A stretch of DNA of 64,000 nucleotides. Source: CAXXOK01 sp963674895 (GTDB lineage: Bacteria; Bacillota; Clostridia; Christensenellales; Aristaeellaceae). Location: assembly GCA_963674895.2 (NCBI GenBank), contig CAXXCY010000003.1:124001-188000 (forward strand), given 5' to 3'. A program made the translations under genes and the position numbers. The notes beneath the pieces are model-generated. The model worked only from the letters and a program-made list of their open reading frames with translations. It was not told the DNA's origin and made no database searches. Below, one piece after another: positions 1 through 8,651 of the stretch. Numbering within the stretch: position 1 is the stretch's first letter; every line of letters starts with the position of its first letter.

Positions 1-42
1 CATTGAGATGTGCGGCGGGCAACGAATGTCACGGCGCATGAG

Positions 43-72
43 AACCTGGCGGGAAGCAACCGCCGGGTTTCT
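43..72 (+). terminator. Hairpin, possible terminator of an upstream gene
   Basis: Arms 43-52 and 60-69 pair around a 7-nt loop (GGCGG against CCGCC, with AACC against GGTT) and are followed by TTCT. The T-run is weak. It lies just before the first gene and probably ends a gene outside the window. Confidence 0.35.
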
Positions 73-131
73 AAAGTATCGTGCATAACCGCGGTCTTCC
101 GGAGCCGGGTACAATCAAGCGGAGGTAAACC

Positions 132-1088
132 ATGAAGAGACTGGGGAAACGGATGCGCGCGGCGCTTATCGTTCTTTGGCTTGCTGCCTTTCCTGCCGTA
201 CCTGCGGTAGCGGATACGCAGACGGCGCCAACCGGCGGCTGTTTGGATCCGGCGAATATCTGCATCACGATTACCAACGCGGACGGCGCCAGCCAATCGG
301 AGGCGTTCGCGAAAATACCCTTTGTGAGCGCATGGCAGGCTTCGTGCCTGGAGCCGCCGTTTGATTATCAGTATCAGGATGAATTCCGGTATATGACCAT
401 CGATAAAATCGCGGAAAACGGCATAACCTATTTCGTTGCGGATATACAGATTACGGATTCCTCCTATTTCCAAACCGCGCTGAGCGGCAACAAACCCTAC
501 GGGGAATTGGAGCGCGTATCCGCTTTGGCGGCCTGGAACCATGCCATACTGGCGTTCAACGGAGATAATTACGGATCGCAGAAATTCGGGACGATCATCC
601 GAAACGGCGAGCTGATCCGTTCCAACAAAACGACCCGCAATCTGCTGATTGTGGACCAGAACGGCGATATGTCCGTGATCGCGGACCGCAGCGGGGAAGA
701 CCCGGAAACGCTCAGCCAGCGGCTCCTGTCGGAAGGCGTATGGCAGACCTTTGAGTTCGGGCCTGAATTGGTGCGCGACGGACAGGCGGTCGAATTTAAC
801 AGCGCGTTTGACGTGATTTCCACCAGCAGCTCACGCCGTGAGCCGAGGACCGCGATCGGGCAGATTGATACATTGCACTATATCGTCATTATCGCGGACG
901 GGCGGCAGGACGGGTATTCCATCGGGATGACGCTGCCCGAGCTGCAGGATATATTTATTCAATACGGCGCCAAAACCGCCATGAACCTCGACGGCGGCGG
1001 GTCCACAGAGCTGTGGTTCAAGGGGCAGATTATAAACCGTCCCTCGGGCGGCAAGGAACGTTCCGTGTCGGATATCATCTTTTTCTAG
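132..1088 (+). CDS. Secreted phosphodiester glycosidase (NAGPA-domain) protein
   Basis: A 318-residue protein with a signal peptide: a basic start, a hydrophobic stretch at about residues 10-24, then a PAVA-D cleavage-like site near residue 27. The C-terminal half has the hallmarks of the NAGPA/phosphodiester glycosidase family, especially the MNLDGGGSTELW motif about 30 residues from the end, and a YGAKTAMNLDG context typical of the fold. The family removes sugar-1-phosphodiester caps; in bacteria the proteins are extracellular or cell-wall-associated and substrates are mostly unknown. The start is fixed by GGAGG at 120-124. The gene appears monocistronic. The family call is good; the substrate is not known. 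The reading frame stays open for 56 codons after the TAG stop (see findings). Confidence 0.8.
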   Translation: MKRLGKRMRAALIVLWLAAFPAVPAVADTQTAPTGGCLDPANICITITNADGASQSEAFAKIPFVSAWQASCLEPPFDYQYQDEFRYMTIDKIAENGITYFVADIQITDSSYFQTALSGNKPYGELERVSALAAWNHAILAFNGDNYGSQKFGTIIRNGELIRSNKTTRNLLIVDQNGDMSVIADRSGEDPETLSQRLLSEGVWQTFEFGPELVRDGQAVEFNSAFDVISTSSSRREPRTAIGQIDTLHYIVIIADGRQDGYSIGMTLPELQDIFIQYGAKTAMNLDGGGSTELWFKGQIINRPSGGKERSVSDIIFF

Positions 1089-1442
1089 CTTTCAAGAGCA
1101 AACGGAGAATACCGGGAGAACACCGCAGAGGGATACCGTTTAGCCAGGGCGTATGCTCAGGCTTTGTTTCAGATCACGAATCCAGGCGCGTTCCTGCCGG
1201 ATAGCATACAAGTGAAAAATGAACAGCCGGAAAAAAGGGCTTCCGAAAACGAAAAGTAATAACAATCCACCGTTTTCAGTTGTATTTATCTATGTTTATC
1301 TTCCGAAGCTATAACCGGCGTACCTCACCGTTGACACGACAATGCTTCTAATAGTAGAATTTAATGTAATGAGTCTATGTGACAATTCCTGCGGATGCTG
1401 TATTACCCATATGACCAAACATCGATTGAGGAGGTGTATTCT
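1089..1442. other. 354-bp intergenic region with one promoter
   Basis: It holds a protein-like open stretch (1089-1259) in frame with the preceding gene after its TAG stop, and the promoter of the downstream LRR gene at 1331-1360. No RNA gene or terminator was recognised. Confidence 0.5.
1331..1360 (+). promoter_or_regulatory. Sigma-A-type promoter of the LRR gene
   Basis: TTGACA at 1331-1336, an 18-bp spacer and TAGAAT at 1355-1360. It lies about 80 bp before the GTG start at 1443. Confidence 0.65.
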
Positions 1443-4400
1443 GTGAAAAACGGTTGCCGCTTATTCTTTGCATTCCTGACTGTAACCATGCTGATCGTGT
1501 TTGCTGCTCCCGCTGGCCTTGCCGAAGAGAATGGAGAAATACTCTGTCTTCCCAAGAATGAGGTTCTTGTGGACGGAGAAGTCATCTTCAACGATCCGGC
1601 GGTTCAGGCTATTCTCCAGAGCGATCCCGCCTATGTTTTGGCCGATACCGCAAAAAGCAACCTGGCGAATCTAAAAGAACTTTCACTGACAAACGATGCA
1701 TATCCCGTGACGGATTTGAGCGTACTCCAGTTGTGCACCAAACTGGAGAGCGTCGTCATCTCCAGCGACCGGTTGAAAAGTCTGGAACCGCTGACCAAAT
1801 GCCCTCTGCTGAAATCAGTTACGCTGGAAGATTGCAATACGGTGGATCTTGAACCGCTTGCACGATGCAAGGCGCTCAAATCGCTCAAGGTCCGGGGCGG
1901 AAGCGACTGGGACGTGACTCCCGTAGCATCTATGAAATACCTGACCGCGCTCTCTTTTTCGGATATCGACGATTTAAACCTGTCGGAAGCCTGTCAAGCG
2001 CCGCTGCTGGCGTCGCTTACGCTGAATTGCTGCGCCGTGGATTTCAGCGCTTTGCCGGCAATGAAAAAGCTAAAGACCCTTTCCCTAAGCAAAGAGGATC
2101 TTGCAGACGCCGGCATGATGATCGAAGGCGCAGCCAAAACGCTTACCTCTGTTACGCTGGTGGATTGTATTGCCGGCAGCGATACAGGCGGTGCCATCGG
2201 CGCCTGTACCAAAATTACGGAGCTTACGATCGATAACGTCATGGGGCTAAGCTTTCCCGAAGAGTGTGCGAATAAAGCGCTTGCCGCGCTGACCATCGGC
2301 TGGAGCGATCTGACCGGCACCGCGCCGCTGATCAGGGGAGCTGTAATGTCGCTGAAATCCCTCTCACTCACGAGCTGCACCGCGGACAGCGATACCGGCA
2401 CCGTTATCGGTGCTTGTACCAAGCTAAAGGACCTTGCCATTGACAGCGTCGACGGGCTGAGCTTCCCTGACGGATGCGCAAACAGAACGCTGGCCACGCT
2501 AACCATCGGCTGGACGGATCTGACCGGCGTAGCGCCGCTGATTCAGGGGGCGACAAAATCGCTGAAATCCCTTACGCTTGTGCATTGCACAGCTGACAGC
2601 GACGTTGGCGCGGCAATCGGCGCCTGCGGCTTGCTCACGGAACTCAGCATTACCGACGTTGATGGGTTAAGCTTTTCCGAAGAAAGCAAGAACAAGGCGC
2701 TCAAGACCCTGACTATCACCGGGAGCGATATGGCCGGGTACGCGCCGTTGATTGGAAGCGCCGCGAAAATCATCACATCCATCACGCTCACAGACTGCGC
2801 GGCGGACGGTGACATCGGAAGCGCCATCGGCGACTGTGGCTTGCTCAAGGAACTCGGCCTAACCAACGTCGAAGGATTGCGCTTCCCCGAAGGATGCAAG
2901 TTCAAGGCACTCAAGACCCTGCGTATCAGCGGGAGCGATATGGAGGGGTATGCGCCTCTGATTTTGGGGACCGCGAAAATCCTTACCTCTCTCTCAATCA
3001 CGGATTGCACCGCGAACAGCGAAGTCGGCGGCGCCATCGGCGCCTGTGCATTGCTCAAGGAATTCGGCATAACCAACGTCGAAGGATTAAGCTTCCCGGA
3101 AGGATGCGCGAACAAGGCGCTCAAAACCCTGACCGTCAGCGGCAGCGATATCAGCGGCTACGCGCCGCTGTTCGAAGGCGCCGCGAAATCCCTTGCTTTC
3201 CTTTCGCTTACGGATTGCTCGGCGGGTGTTGAAACAGGCGGCGGTATTGGGGCCTGTACAGCGCTTGAAGAATTCGCTGTTGATAATGTCAAGGGATTAA
3301 GCTTTCCTGAAGGATGCGCGAATACGGCGCTTACGGTGTTGACCGTCAATGGGAGCGATATAGGCGGCTACGCGCCGTTGTTCGAGAGCGCGAAAACCCT
3401 TGTATCCCTTTCTCTTTCGGACTGCAAGGCAGACAGAGAAGCCGGAGGCGGCATCGGGACCTGCGCCATGCTTGCGGATCTTGCCATTGACCATGTCGAG
3501 GGGCTAAGCTTTCCCGAAGGATGCGCGAATACGGCGCTGTCCACCTTGACCGTTCAAGGGTGCGATATGATCGGCTATACGCCGTTGATCGCCGGAGCAT
3601 CGGCGTCGCTTTCAACCGCCGCGATTATGGATTCAGAAATGAACGAGGATGTTTGTTCCGCGATCGGCGCCTGCTCCAGGCTCGGTGAGCTGAAAGTGCA
3701 GAATGTTACCGGCTTTGAGCCTTCACGGGTCTTCGGTGCAAAATCGCTGACGGCGCTGGATATTTCGCAGCTTGACGGCAGCTACGATTTCTCCGGCTTA
3801 TCGAACCTGAGGAATCTGGCAACGCTAAAAATGAGCGAAGTTCATGGAGCCAGTTTCGATGGTGTTGGCCCGCTGCCGAAACTGAGTGTCCTTTCCCTCT
3901 ATGCCGTTGAAACGGATAACCCGTTCTTCATCAGCGCTCAGACCAAGCTTACCGAGCTTTCTGTTGGCGCATGCCGTTTTGACCGATTCCAGGATGTAAT
4001 GAACTCAATGCAGGACAAGATGACGTTGAAAAGCATATCGTTCTGGGGTATGGCGTTTGACGATATCAGAGCTTTGTGGGGCGCGCCGTATATGCAGCAG
4101 CTTACGCTGTGCGATACGAACGTCACCGATATCGCGCCGCTTACCGAAATGCAGTCGCTCAAGCTGCAGCGGATCGAACTGTATTGGAATCCCATTGAGG
4201 ATTACAATCCGTTGAAAGACCTGAGCGTGGAGACGATCATCCTTGGCAACAATCTGGACGACGCGATTGCGGAAAACCTGCGGAAAGCTTTGCCACAGGC
4301 GTTGGTTGAACAGCAGGATGCGCCGCTGGATCCCTTATACGACGCAGGTCAGTTTTTCCATGTCGGAGAAGTGGAAAAACGCTGGAACCGCAAGGATAGT

Positions 4401-4451
4401 ACGGCGAGAGCAAACCAATGGGCGCTGGAAGCGATGATGGCTGGCAACTAG
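1443..4451 (+). CDS. Secreted leucine-rich-repeat protein with 70-residue tandem repeats
   Basis: A 1002-residue exported protein. I chose GTG at 1443 because GAGGAGGTG lies just upstream and because the product then begins with a proper signal peptide (MKNGCRLFF, hydrophobic core, AGLA-EE cleavage site near residue 27). In-frame ATG at 1395 would put non-signal residues in front. The N-terminal part (to about residue 228) and the last 250 residues are irregular leucine-rich repeats. Between them lie seven near-identical 70-residue units, each with the LSFPEGCANKAL motif and an IGAC loop, and one decayed eighth unit. There is no sortase motif or membrane anchor. LRR folds bind proteins or glycans; no enzyme domain is visible. 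It has its own promoter and a possible terminator, so it is probably monocistronic. Confidence 0.8.
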   Translation: MKNGCRLFFAFLTVTMLIVFAAPAGLAEENGEILCLPKNEVLVDGEVIFNDPAVQAILQSDPAYVLADTAKSNLANLKELSLTNDAYPVTDLSVLQLCTKLESVVISSDRLKSLEPLTKCPLLKSVTLEDCNTVDLEPLARCKALKSLKVRGGSDWDVTPVASMKYLTALSFSDIDDLNLSEACQAPLLASLTLNCCAVDFSALPAMKKLKTLSLSKEDLADAGMMIEGAAKTLTSVTLVDCIAGSDTGGAIGACTKITELTIDNVMGLSFPEECANKALAALTIGWSDLTGTAPLIRGAVMSLKSLSLTSCTADSDTGTVIGACTKLKDLAIDSVDGLSFPDGCANRTLATLTIGWTDLTGVAPLIQGATKSLKSLTLVHCTADSDVGAAIGACGLLTELSITDVDGLSFSEESKNKALKTLTITGSDMAGYAPLIGSAAKIITSITLTDCAADGDIGSAIGDCGLLKELGLTNVEGLRFPEGCKFKALKTLRISGSDMEGYAPLILGTAKILTSLSITDCTANSEVGGAIGACALLKEFGITNVEGLSFPEGCANKALKTLTVSGSDISGYAPLFEGAAKSLAFLSLTDCSAGVETGGGIGACTALEEFAVDNVKGLSFPEGCANTALTVLTVNGSDIGGYAPLFESAKTLVSLSLSDCKADREAGGGIGTCAMLADLAIDHVEGLSFPEGCANTALSTLTVQGCDMIGYTPLIAGASASLSTAAIMDSEMNEDVCSAIGACSRLGELKVQNVTGFEPSRVFGAKSLTALDISQLDGSYDFSGLSNLRNLATLKMSEVHGASFDGVGPLPKLSVLSLYAVETDNPFFISAQTKLTELSVGACRFDRFQDVMNSMQDKMTLKSISFWGMAFDDIRALWGAPYMQQLTLCDTNVTDIAPLTEMQSLKLQRIELYWNPIEDYNPLKDLSVETIILGNNLDDAIAENLRKALPQALVEQQDAPLDPLYDAGQFFHVGEVEKRWNRKDSTARANQWALEAMMAGN
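2127..3593 (+). repeat. Seven tandem 210-bp coding repeats (70 residues each)
   Basis: Units start at 2127, 2337, 2547, 2757, 2967, 3177 and 3387; the last is 69 codons. Each unit carries SL-SLTL-DC-A, AIGAC--L-EL, GLSFPEGCANKAL and APLI blocks. A degenerate eighth unit begins at 3594. The strict 70-residue period is about three ordinary LRRs long, pointing to duplication of a three-LRR block. Confidence 0.85.
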
Positions 4452-4489
4452 CAGCAGAAAGAAATCCAAGGGAGTAAACAGCTGAAACG

Positions 4490-4526
4490 GGCGGGCCCGT
4501 GCTATCCAGACATATGCGGGCCCGCC
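4490..4526 (+). terminator. Hairpin after the LRR gene
   Basis: A perfect 10-bp stem (GGCGGGCCCG at 4490-4499 against 4517-4526) with a 17-nt loop. There is no good T-run directly after it, so it may act with Rho or only protect the transcript end. Confidence 0.45.
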
Positions 4527-4714
4527 TCCGGTCTTGCCTGTCAGGATTTATATTTAAAAAAATGCATTCATCACCCTCCGACGTACGAAGAGCCGTTTTA
4601 TGATCCGGCGCTTTTTTGACCGCAAAGCGTTTTATGGATATGATTCCGCTTTTCGTCACGTTTGTGAGAATGCGGTATTCATGCGATTTTCACGACATTC
4701 TAATCAACCGCCTA

Positions 4715-4742
4715 TTGAAAAGCGGGAGGCGTTCATTATAAT
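4715..4742 (+). promoter_or_regulatory. Promoter of the radical SAM gene
   Basis: TTGAAA at 4715-4720, a 16-bp spacer and TATAAT at 4737-4742. Transcription would begin near 4750, which supports the ATG at 4798 as the start. Confidence 0.6.
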
Positions 4743-4797
4743 AAAAGCGATTGGAAGCAGGGAACGAACGCTTTCGCGCAAGGAAAGGAAAGAGCAA

Positions 4798-5910
4798 ATG
4801 CCGACCGGTTTTGACCTCACCGCGTACCTCAACCAGGGCGCCGAACAATTGATTCTGGATATTTTGAAGTCGACGCTGCGCAACCCGAAGGAAGCGCTGT
4901 TTATCCGGCGTTATTATAACGGGCATAAGGAAATGGAAAGGCGGCGCGCGGCGCTGGAGGCGGAGGGCCTGCATATTCCGATGTTTTTGATTGCGAGCAT
5001 CACCAACGCGTGCAACCTGTTTTGCAAGGGCTGTTACGCGCGCGCCAACGGACAGTGCGGTTTAAAAAGCGCGAAGCCGCTGCTGAGCGCAATGCAATGG
5101 GACGACGTCTTTTCCCAGGCCGGGGACGCGGGCATCCCGTTTATTCTGCTGGCGGGCGGCGAGCCCATGATGCGTCGGGACGTGCTGCAGGCCGCGGCTT
5201 CGCACGAAAACATCGTGTTTCCGATCTTCACCAACGGCACGCTCATCGACGCTCCGCTGATCAAGCTGTTTGACAGGCATCGGAATCTGGTGCCTGTCGT
5301 AAGCCTGGAGGGCGGCGAGGAAGCGACCGACAAACGGCGCGGCCCGGGCGCGTATGCGTATGTGGGAAACGCGCTGGATCAACTGGCCGCAAGCAAGCTG
5401 CTGTTCGGCGCTTCGTTAACGGTCACGACCGAGAACCGCGCGGAGGTTATGTCGCCGGAATTCATACAGACGCTTTACCAAAAAGGCTGCCGGCTCGCGT
5501 TTTTCATCGAGTATGTGCCGGTTGCGCCCGGCACCGAATCCCTGGCGCCGGACGACGCGGAACGGCTGTTGATCGAGCAATCACAGGAAACCCTGCGAGG
5601 CCTGTTCCCGGGGATGGTGTTCCTCTCTTTCCCGGGCGACGAGAAGCATATGGGCGGCTGTTTGGCGGCGGGCCGCGGATTCTTCCATATCAACGCGCAT
5701 GGGGAAGCCGAACCCTGCCCGTTTTCGCCGTATTCGGACGCCAGCCTGTGCGACCATACGCTGCTGGAGGCGCTCCAGTCTCCGTTCTTTGAAATGGTAC
5801 GCCGTCTCAACGCCGAGGACGAGGGCCACATGGGCGGCTGCGCGCTCTTTGAAAAAGAAGCGCAGGTAAAAGCGCTGCTGTTTCCGCAAAACGCCAAGGT
5901 TTGCCTGTAA
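4798..5910 (+). CDS. Radical SAM protein with SPASM-like cysteine tail
   Basis: A 370-residue cytoplasmic enzyme. The start at 4798 follows an AAGGAAAGG ribosome-binding stretch and lies downstream of the promoter; the upstream in-frame extension from 4600 would precede the -10. The radical SAM signature NACNLFCKGCYA (CX3CX2C) is near residues 73-80, followed by a glycine-rich AGGEPMMR motif that contacts SAM in this family. The C-terminal third has further cysteines (MGGCLAAG, EPCPFSPYS, MGGCALFE), as in SPASM/Twitch enzymes that bind extra 4Fe-4S clusters. Such enzymes mature peptides, cofactors or other enzymes. No precursor peptide or partner gene is next to it: its upstream neighbour is the LRR gene and its downstream neighbour converges. 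Substrate unknown. Confidence 0.75.
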   Translation: MPTGFDLTAYLNQGAEQLILDILKSTLRNPKEALFIRRYYNGHKEMERRRAALEAEGLHIPMFLIASITNACNLFCKGCYARANGQCGLKSAKPLLSAMQWDDVFSQAGDAGIPFILLAGGEPMMRRDVLQAAASHENIVFPIFTNGTLIDAPLIKLFDRHRNLVPVVSLEGGEEATDKRRGPGAYAYVGNALDQLAASKLLFGASLTVTTENRAEVMSPEFIQTLYQKGCRLAFFIEYVPVAPGTESLAPDDAERLLIEQSQETLRGLFPGMVFLSFPGDEKHMGGCLAAGRGFFHINAHGEAEPCPFSPYSDASLCDHTLLEALQSPFFEMVRRLNAEDEGHMGGCALFEKEAQVKALLFPQNAKVCL

Positions 5911-5938
5911 TCCGCCAAGCGCTGCAAACGGTAGAAAC

Positions 5939-5974
5939 AACGCCCCATGCCGGATATCCGCGGCATGGGGCGTT
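5939..5974. terminator. Bidirectional terminator between convergent genes
   Basis: Arms 5939-5952 and 5961-5974 form a perfect 14-bp stem with an 8-nt loop, with short T-rich stretches on both outer sides. It lies between the plus-strand radical SAM gene and the minus-strand secreted-protein gene. Confidence 0.75.
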
Positions 5975-6012
5975 TGGAATCTGTGTGCGGAATGGGACGA
6001 GAAAGCCTTCGC

Positions 6013-6705
6013 TTATTCCGGCTTTACGTCGTTTGCGTTGATCCACGCGCGCACGAGCTGGAAGCCGGCTTCGAATTCGGCGAACACATACCCGTTTTCC
6101 TCGAAGAATACGGTCAGCTCCGTGTTGGGGCCTACGGAAGCGTCTTCAAACGGATCGTACAGCCCGCCCGGACCGAAGCGCGGCAGCACGCTATTCGTCG
6201 TAACGGCGGGATAGCCGGTCAGCGACACCTCCGGCACGCTGCCGGTGCTGTGGAATGTGCCGCGGGTAAAGTAAACGCGCCTAACCCCGACGGTGGTGTA
6301 GTTCATATCGACCAGCACATAGCTGCCCTCGATAAACAGGCCGTCCGCCCGCGATATTTTATAGGGCTTGTACGCGCCGACTTCGGAATAATTCCGGGAA
6401 GGCCCGCTGTGTGCCTGCGCCCGGTACGATTCCCATTTGATAACCGGGCTGAGCGAGTATTTCGGTAAATTATACGTCGGCCACGGCACCTCGTCCGGCG
6501 CTGCCGTCTCCATCGGCGCTGCCGTTGCTGTTGTCGTTGAAGAGCCGCCCGCCATCATGGCCAGATAAGCCTGCAGCGACATGGAAACGACGGTCCCGTC
6601 CGGATAGGTGACGGTGACCAAGGAATCCTCACTGGCGTTTGCGGCGGGAAACACCAAAAGGAGCAGGGCAATGGCGAGTATGAGCGCAATAATATGCTTC
6701 TTCAT
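6013..6705 (-). CDS. Secreted SH3-like repeat protein, paralogue 1
   Basis: A 230-residue exported protein of unrecognised family. The signal peptide ends near the FPAANA-SE site. Then come a short VTVTYPDGTVV segment shared with its two neighbours, a Thr/Ala linker, and two SH3-like modules: one around SGPSRNYSEVG to RRVYFTRG and one around RFGPGGLYD to RAWINANDVKP. The small beta-rich modules with G-P-x3-Y openings and the V-x-R-AWI-ADV ending resemble bacterial SH3 (cell-wall-binding) domains, so peptidoglycan binding is a fair inference. It starts 21 nt after the end of paralogue 2 behind GGAGAAT and is probably co-transcribed with it. The function is not known. Confidence 0.6.
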   Translation of the reverse strand: MKKHIIALILAIALLLLVFPAANASEDSLVTVTYPDGTVVSMSLQAYLAMMAGGSSTTTATAAPMETAAPDEVPWPTYNLPKYSLSPVIKWESYRAQAHSGPSRNYSEVGAYKPYKISRADGLFIEGSYVLVDMNYTTVGVRRVYFTRGTFHSTGSVPEVSLTGYPAVTTNSVLPRFGPGGLYDPFEDASVGPNTELTVFFEENGYVFAEFEAGFQLVRAWINANDVKPE

Positions 6706-6726
6706 CGGTATTCTCCTTTCTCAGGG

Positions 6727-7428
6727 CTAAACCGGTTTTACGCTGTTGGCGTTGATCCACGCGCGCACGAGCTGGAAGCCGGCTTCGTATTCGGCGAACA
6801 CATATCCGTTTTCCTCAAAGAATACGCTCAGCTCCGTATTGGCCCCGACGTTCGCGCCCTCAAACGCGCAGTACATCGGGCCGGGGCCGTACCATGCCGA
6901 TACGCTTTTGGTCGTCACGGCCGGATACCCGCGCAGCGAAACCTCCGGCACATCGTAGGAGTTTTTAAACACGCCGCGGGAGAAATATACGCGCCGGAGC
7001 CCAACGGTCGTGTAGTTCATTTCGACCAGTACGTAGCTGCCCTCGACCAGCAGGCCGTCGGTTCTCGTGATCTTCGAGGTCAGATAGCTGCCGGCTTCGG
7101 TATAGTTTTTGGACGGTCCGCTGAAAGTCATCTTGGCGGTGGACGTATCGGCGATTCTCAGCTTATACTTCGTCAGGGTGTAGGACGGCCACGGTACGGT
7201 ATCCGACGTATCCTCCGCCACCGTCGCCGTTGTGGTTGTGGGTGTGGAAGTCGCGGGAATTGAAGAATTCTGTACGAAGGTAGCGATAAAAGCTTCCAGA
7301 GTCATCTCGATACTGGTCCCATCCGGATTTTTGATGGTCACCATCGTGGGCTCTGTCGCGTTTGCCGCCAGGCCTGAGGACAGGATCAGGACGATGACGA
7401 GCACAGTTGCAAGGACTCGCTTTTTCAT
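6727..7428 (-). CDS. Secreted SH3-like repeat protein, paralogue 2
   Basis: A 233-residue exported protein. ATG at 7428 is preferred over 7461 because AGGAGAAT lies before it and the product then begins MKKRVLATV, a standard signal peptide. It has the same plan as its neighbours: signal peptide, a VTIKNPDGTSIEMTL segment, a Thr-rich linker, and two SH3-like modules (SGPSKNYTEAG and WYGPGPMYCAFEG). The second module is nearly identical across the three copies (VFFEENGYVFAE, AGFQLVRAW), while the first module and linker vary. A strong promoter sits about 165 bp upstream. Probable wall-binding protein; role unknown. Confidence 0.6.
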   Translation of the reverse strand: MKKRVLATVLVIVLILSSGLAANATEPTMVTIKNPDGTSIEMTLEAFIATFVQNSSIPATSTPTTTTATVAEDTSDTVPWPSYTLTKYKLRIADTSTAKMTFSGPSKNYTEAGSYLTSKITRTDGLLVEGSYVLVEMNYTTVGLRRVYFSRGVFKNSYDVPEVSLRGYPAVTTKSVSAWYGPGPMYCAFEGANVGANTELSVFFEENGYVFAEYEAGFQLVRAWINANSVKPV

Positions 7429-7591
7429 GGGTATTCTCCTTTCCGTTGTATGAATTTTCACATGTTATTCGCCCGACTCGCCGGCGCTGCTTTGGAATAA
7501 GAAACTTTCGGAGACAAACGCGAATAGGCGATTGACGGGAAACGGACTGCTGTTCAACCGATATACGGCTTTATGATGGAATTCTATTTGT

Positions 7592-7621
7592 ATTATAGTT
7601 GACAATGAATTGACTTGTCAA
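7592..7621 (-). promoter_or_regulatory. Consensus promoter of the paralogue 2-1 pair
   Basis: On the minus strand TTGACA (7616-7621), an 18-bp spacer and a perfect TATAAT (7592-7597). The leader to the ATG at 7428 is about 155 nt. Confidence 0.75.
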
Positions 7622-7700
7622 AGGATACTCCCGTTTTATAGGAATCGAAAGGGACTGAGGATGTTGCGCGCGGCCGGAAAAGCCTCGCGGGCATCGGTCC

Positions 7701-8387
7701 TTATTCTGGTTTTACACTGTCTGCGTCAAGCCATGCGCGCACGAGCTGGAAGCCGGCTTCGTATTCGGCGAAGACATATCCGTTTTCTTCAAAGAAAACG
7801 GTCAGCGCCGTATTGGCTCCGACGGAAGCGTCCTGATACGCGTTATACATCGGGCCGGGGCCGTACCATGCCGATGCGCTTTTCGTTGTCACGGCGGGGT
7901 ACCCCGTCAGCGTCGTCTCCGGCACGCTGCTTTCGCCCTCGAGATTGCCGCGGTTCATATAAATGCGCCGCAGCCCCATTTTGGTGTAGTTGATTTCGAC
8001 CAGCACATAGGTGCCTTCGATCAACATCCCGTCGACGCGTGTTATTTCCCAATTCTCAAAGTAGCCGGATTCGGCGTAGTTGCGGGACGGGCCGCAGTAC
8101 GACATGGTGTGGCCCCACTCGTCCTTGAAGGTTAATTTGTGCTTCGTCAAATTGTATGTCGGCCACGGCACGGCATCCGGCGCGGGCGGTTCATCTGTCG
8201 GTGTCTGCGTTGCTGATGGGGAAGACTGAACGCCCAGCATTTCCAGGTACGCCTGCAGCGTCATCTGGACGACGGTTCCGTCCGGATAGGTGACGGTGAC
8301 CAGGGAGGCTTCAACGGCGGTTACTGCAGGGAATGCGGATAGGATAACGGCCAAAACGAGCAACGCTGTGAATAAACGCTTTTTCAT
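7701..8387 (-). CDS. Secreted SH3-like repeat protein, paralogue 3
   Basis: A 228-residue exported protein. ATG at 8387 gives the MKKRLFTAL signal peptide behind AAGGGGTTACTCC; the longer frame to 8516 adds residues that do not look like an export signal. It shares the VTVTYPDGTVV segment, linker and two SH3-like modules of its neighbours (CGPSRNYAESG; WYGPGPMYNAYQD). It has its own promoter and is separated from paralogue 2 by about 270 bp, so the three genes form two transcription units. The tandem copies suggest local duplication and divergence of the first module. Confidence 0.6.
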   Translation of the reverse strand: MKKRLFTALLVLAVILSAFPAVTAVEASLVTVTYPDGTVVQMTLQAYLEMLGVQSSPSATQTPTDEPPAPDAVPWPTYNLTKHKLTFKDEWGHTMSYCGPSRNYAESGYFENWEITRVDGMLIEGTYVLVEINYTKMGLRRIYMNRGNLEGESSVPETTLTGYPAVTTKSASAWYGPGPMYNAYQDASVGANTALTVFFEENGYVFAEYEAGFQLVRAWLDADSVKPE

Positions 8388-8526
8388 GGAGTAACCCCTT
8401 TCTATTGTCTGATGGCATACCGATACCCGACAGGCAGGGCGGGACGATTGACAGTAAGTGTGAAACGGGGTACGGATATCCGGCGTACAGTCTGCGGGAA
8501 TGACGCAGCGGGTCATCTATTATTCT

Positions 8527-8556
8527 ATTATATAAGACGATTTCATCCCCTGTCAA
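8527..8556 (-). promoter_or_regulatory. Consensus promoter of paralogue 3
   Basis: On the minus strand TTGACA (8551-8556), an 18-bp spacer and TATAAT (8527-8532), the same architecture as the promoter of the paralogue 2-1 pair. Confidence 0.75.
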
Positions 8557-8651
8557 AACGAAAAAGGTATGCCGTCAACCCAAGGCGACTGCTTCCGGTC
8601 CAGCCAGGGCGCACATTCGCCCGCACGGTCAAAACCGCGGTAAAAACCCGC

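Larger units (their letters stand above)
4452..4797. other. 346-bp intergenic region
   Basis: It holds a GC-rich hairpin after the LRR gene (4490-4526) and a promoter for the radical SAM gene (4715-4742). The open frame upstream of 4798 lies before this promoter and is not counted as coding. Confidence 0.5.

Noticed and set aside
2127..3593. Regular 210-bp repeats considered as a CRISPR-like or non-coding array
   Set aside because: The repeats are in frame, keep an LRR pattern and have no spacer structure.
4600..4797. N-terminal extension of the radical SAM protein
   Set aside because: The promoter at 4715-4742 lies inside it and a ribosome-binding site precedes the ATG at 4798.
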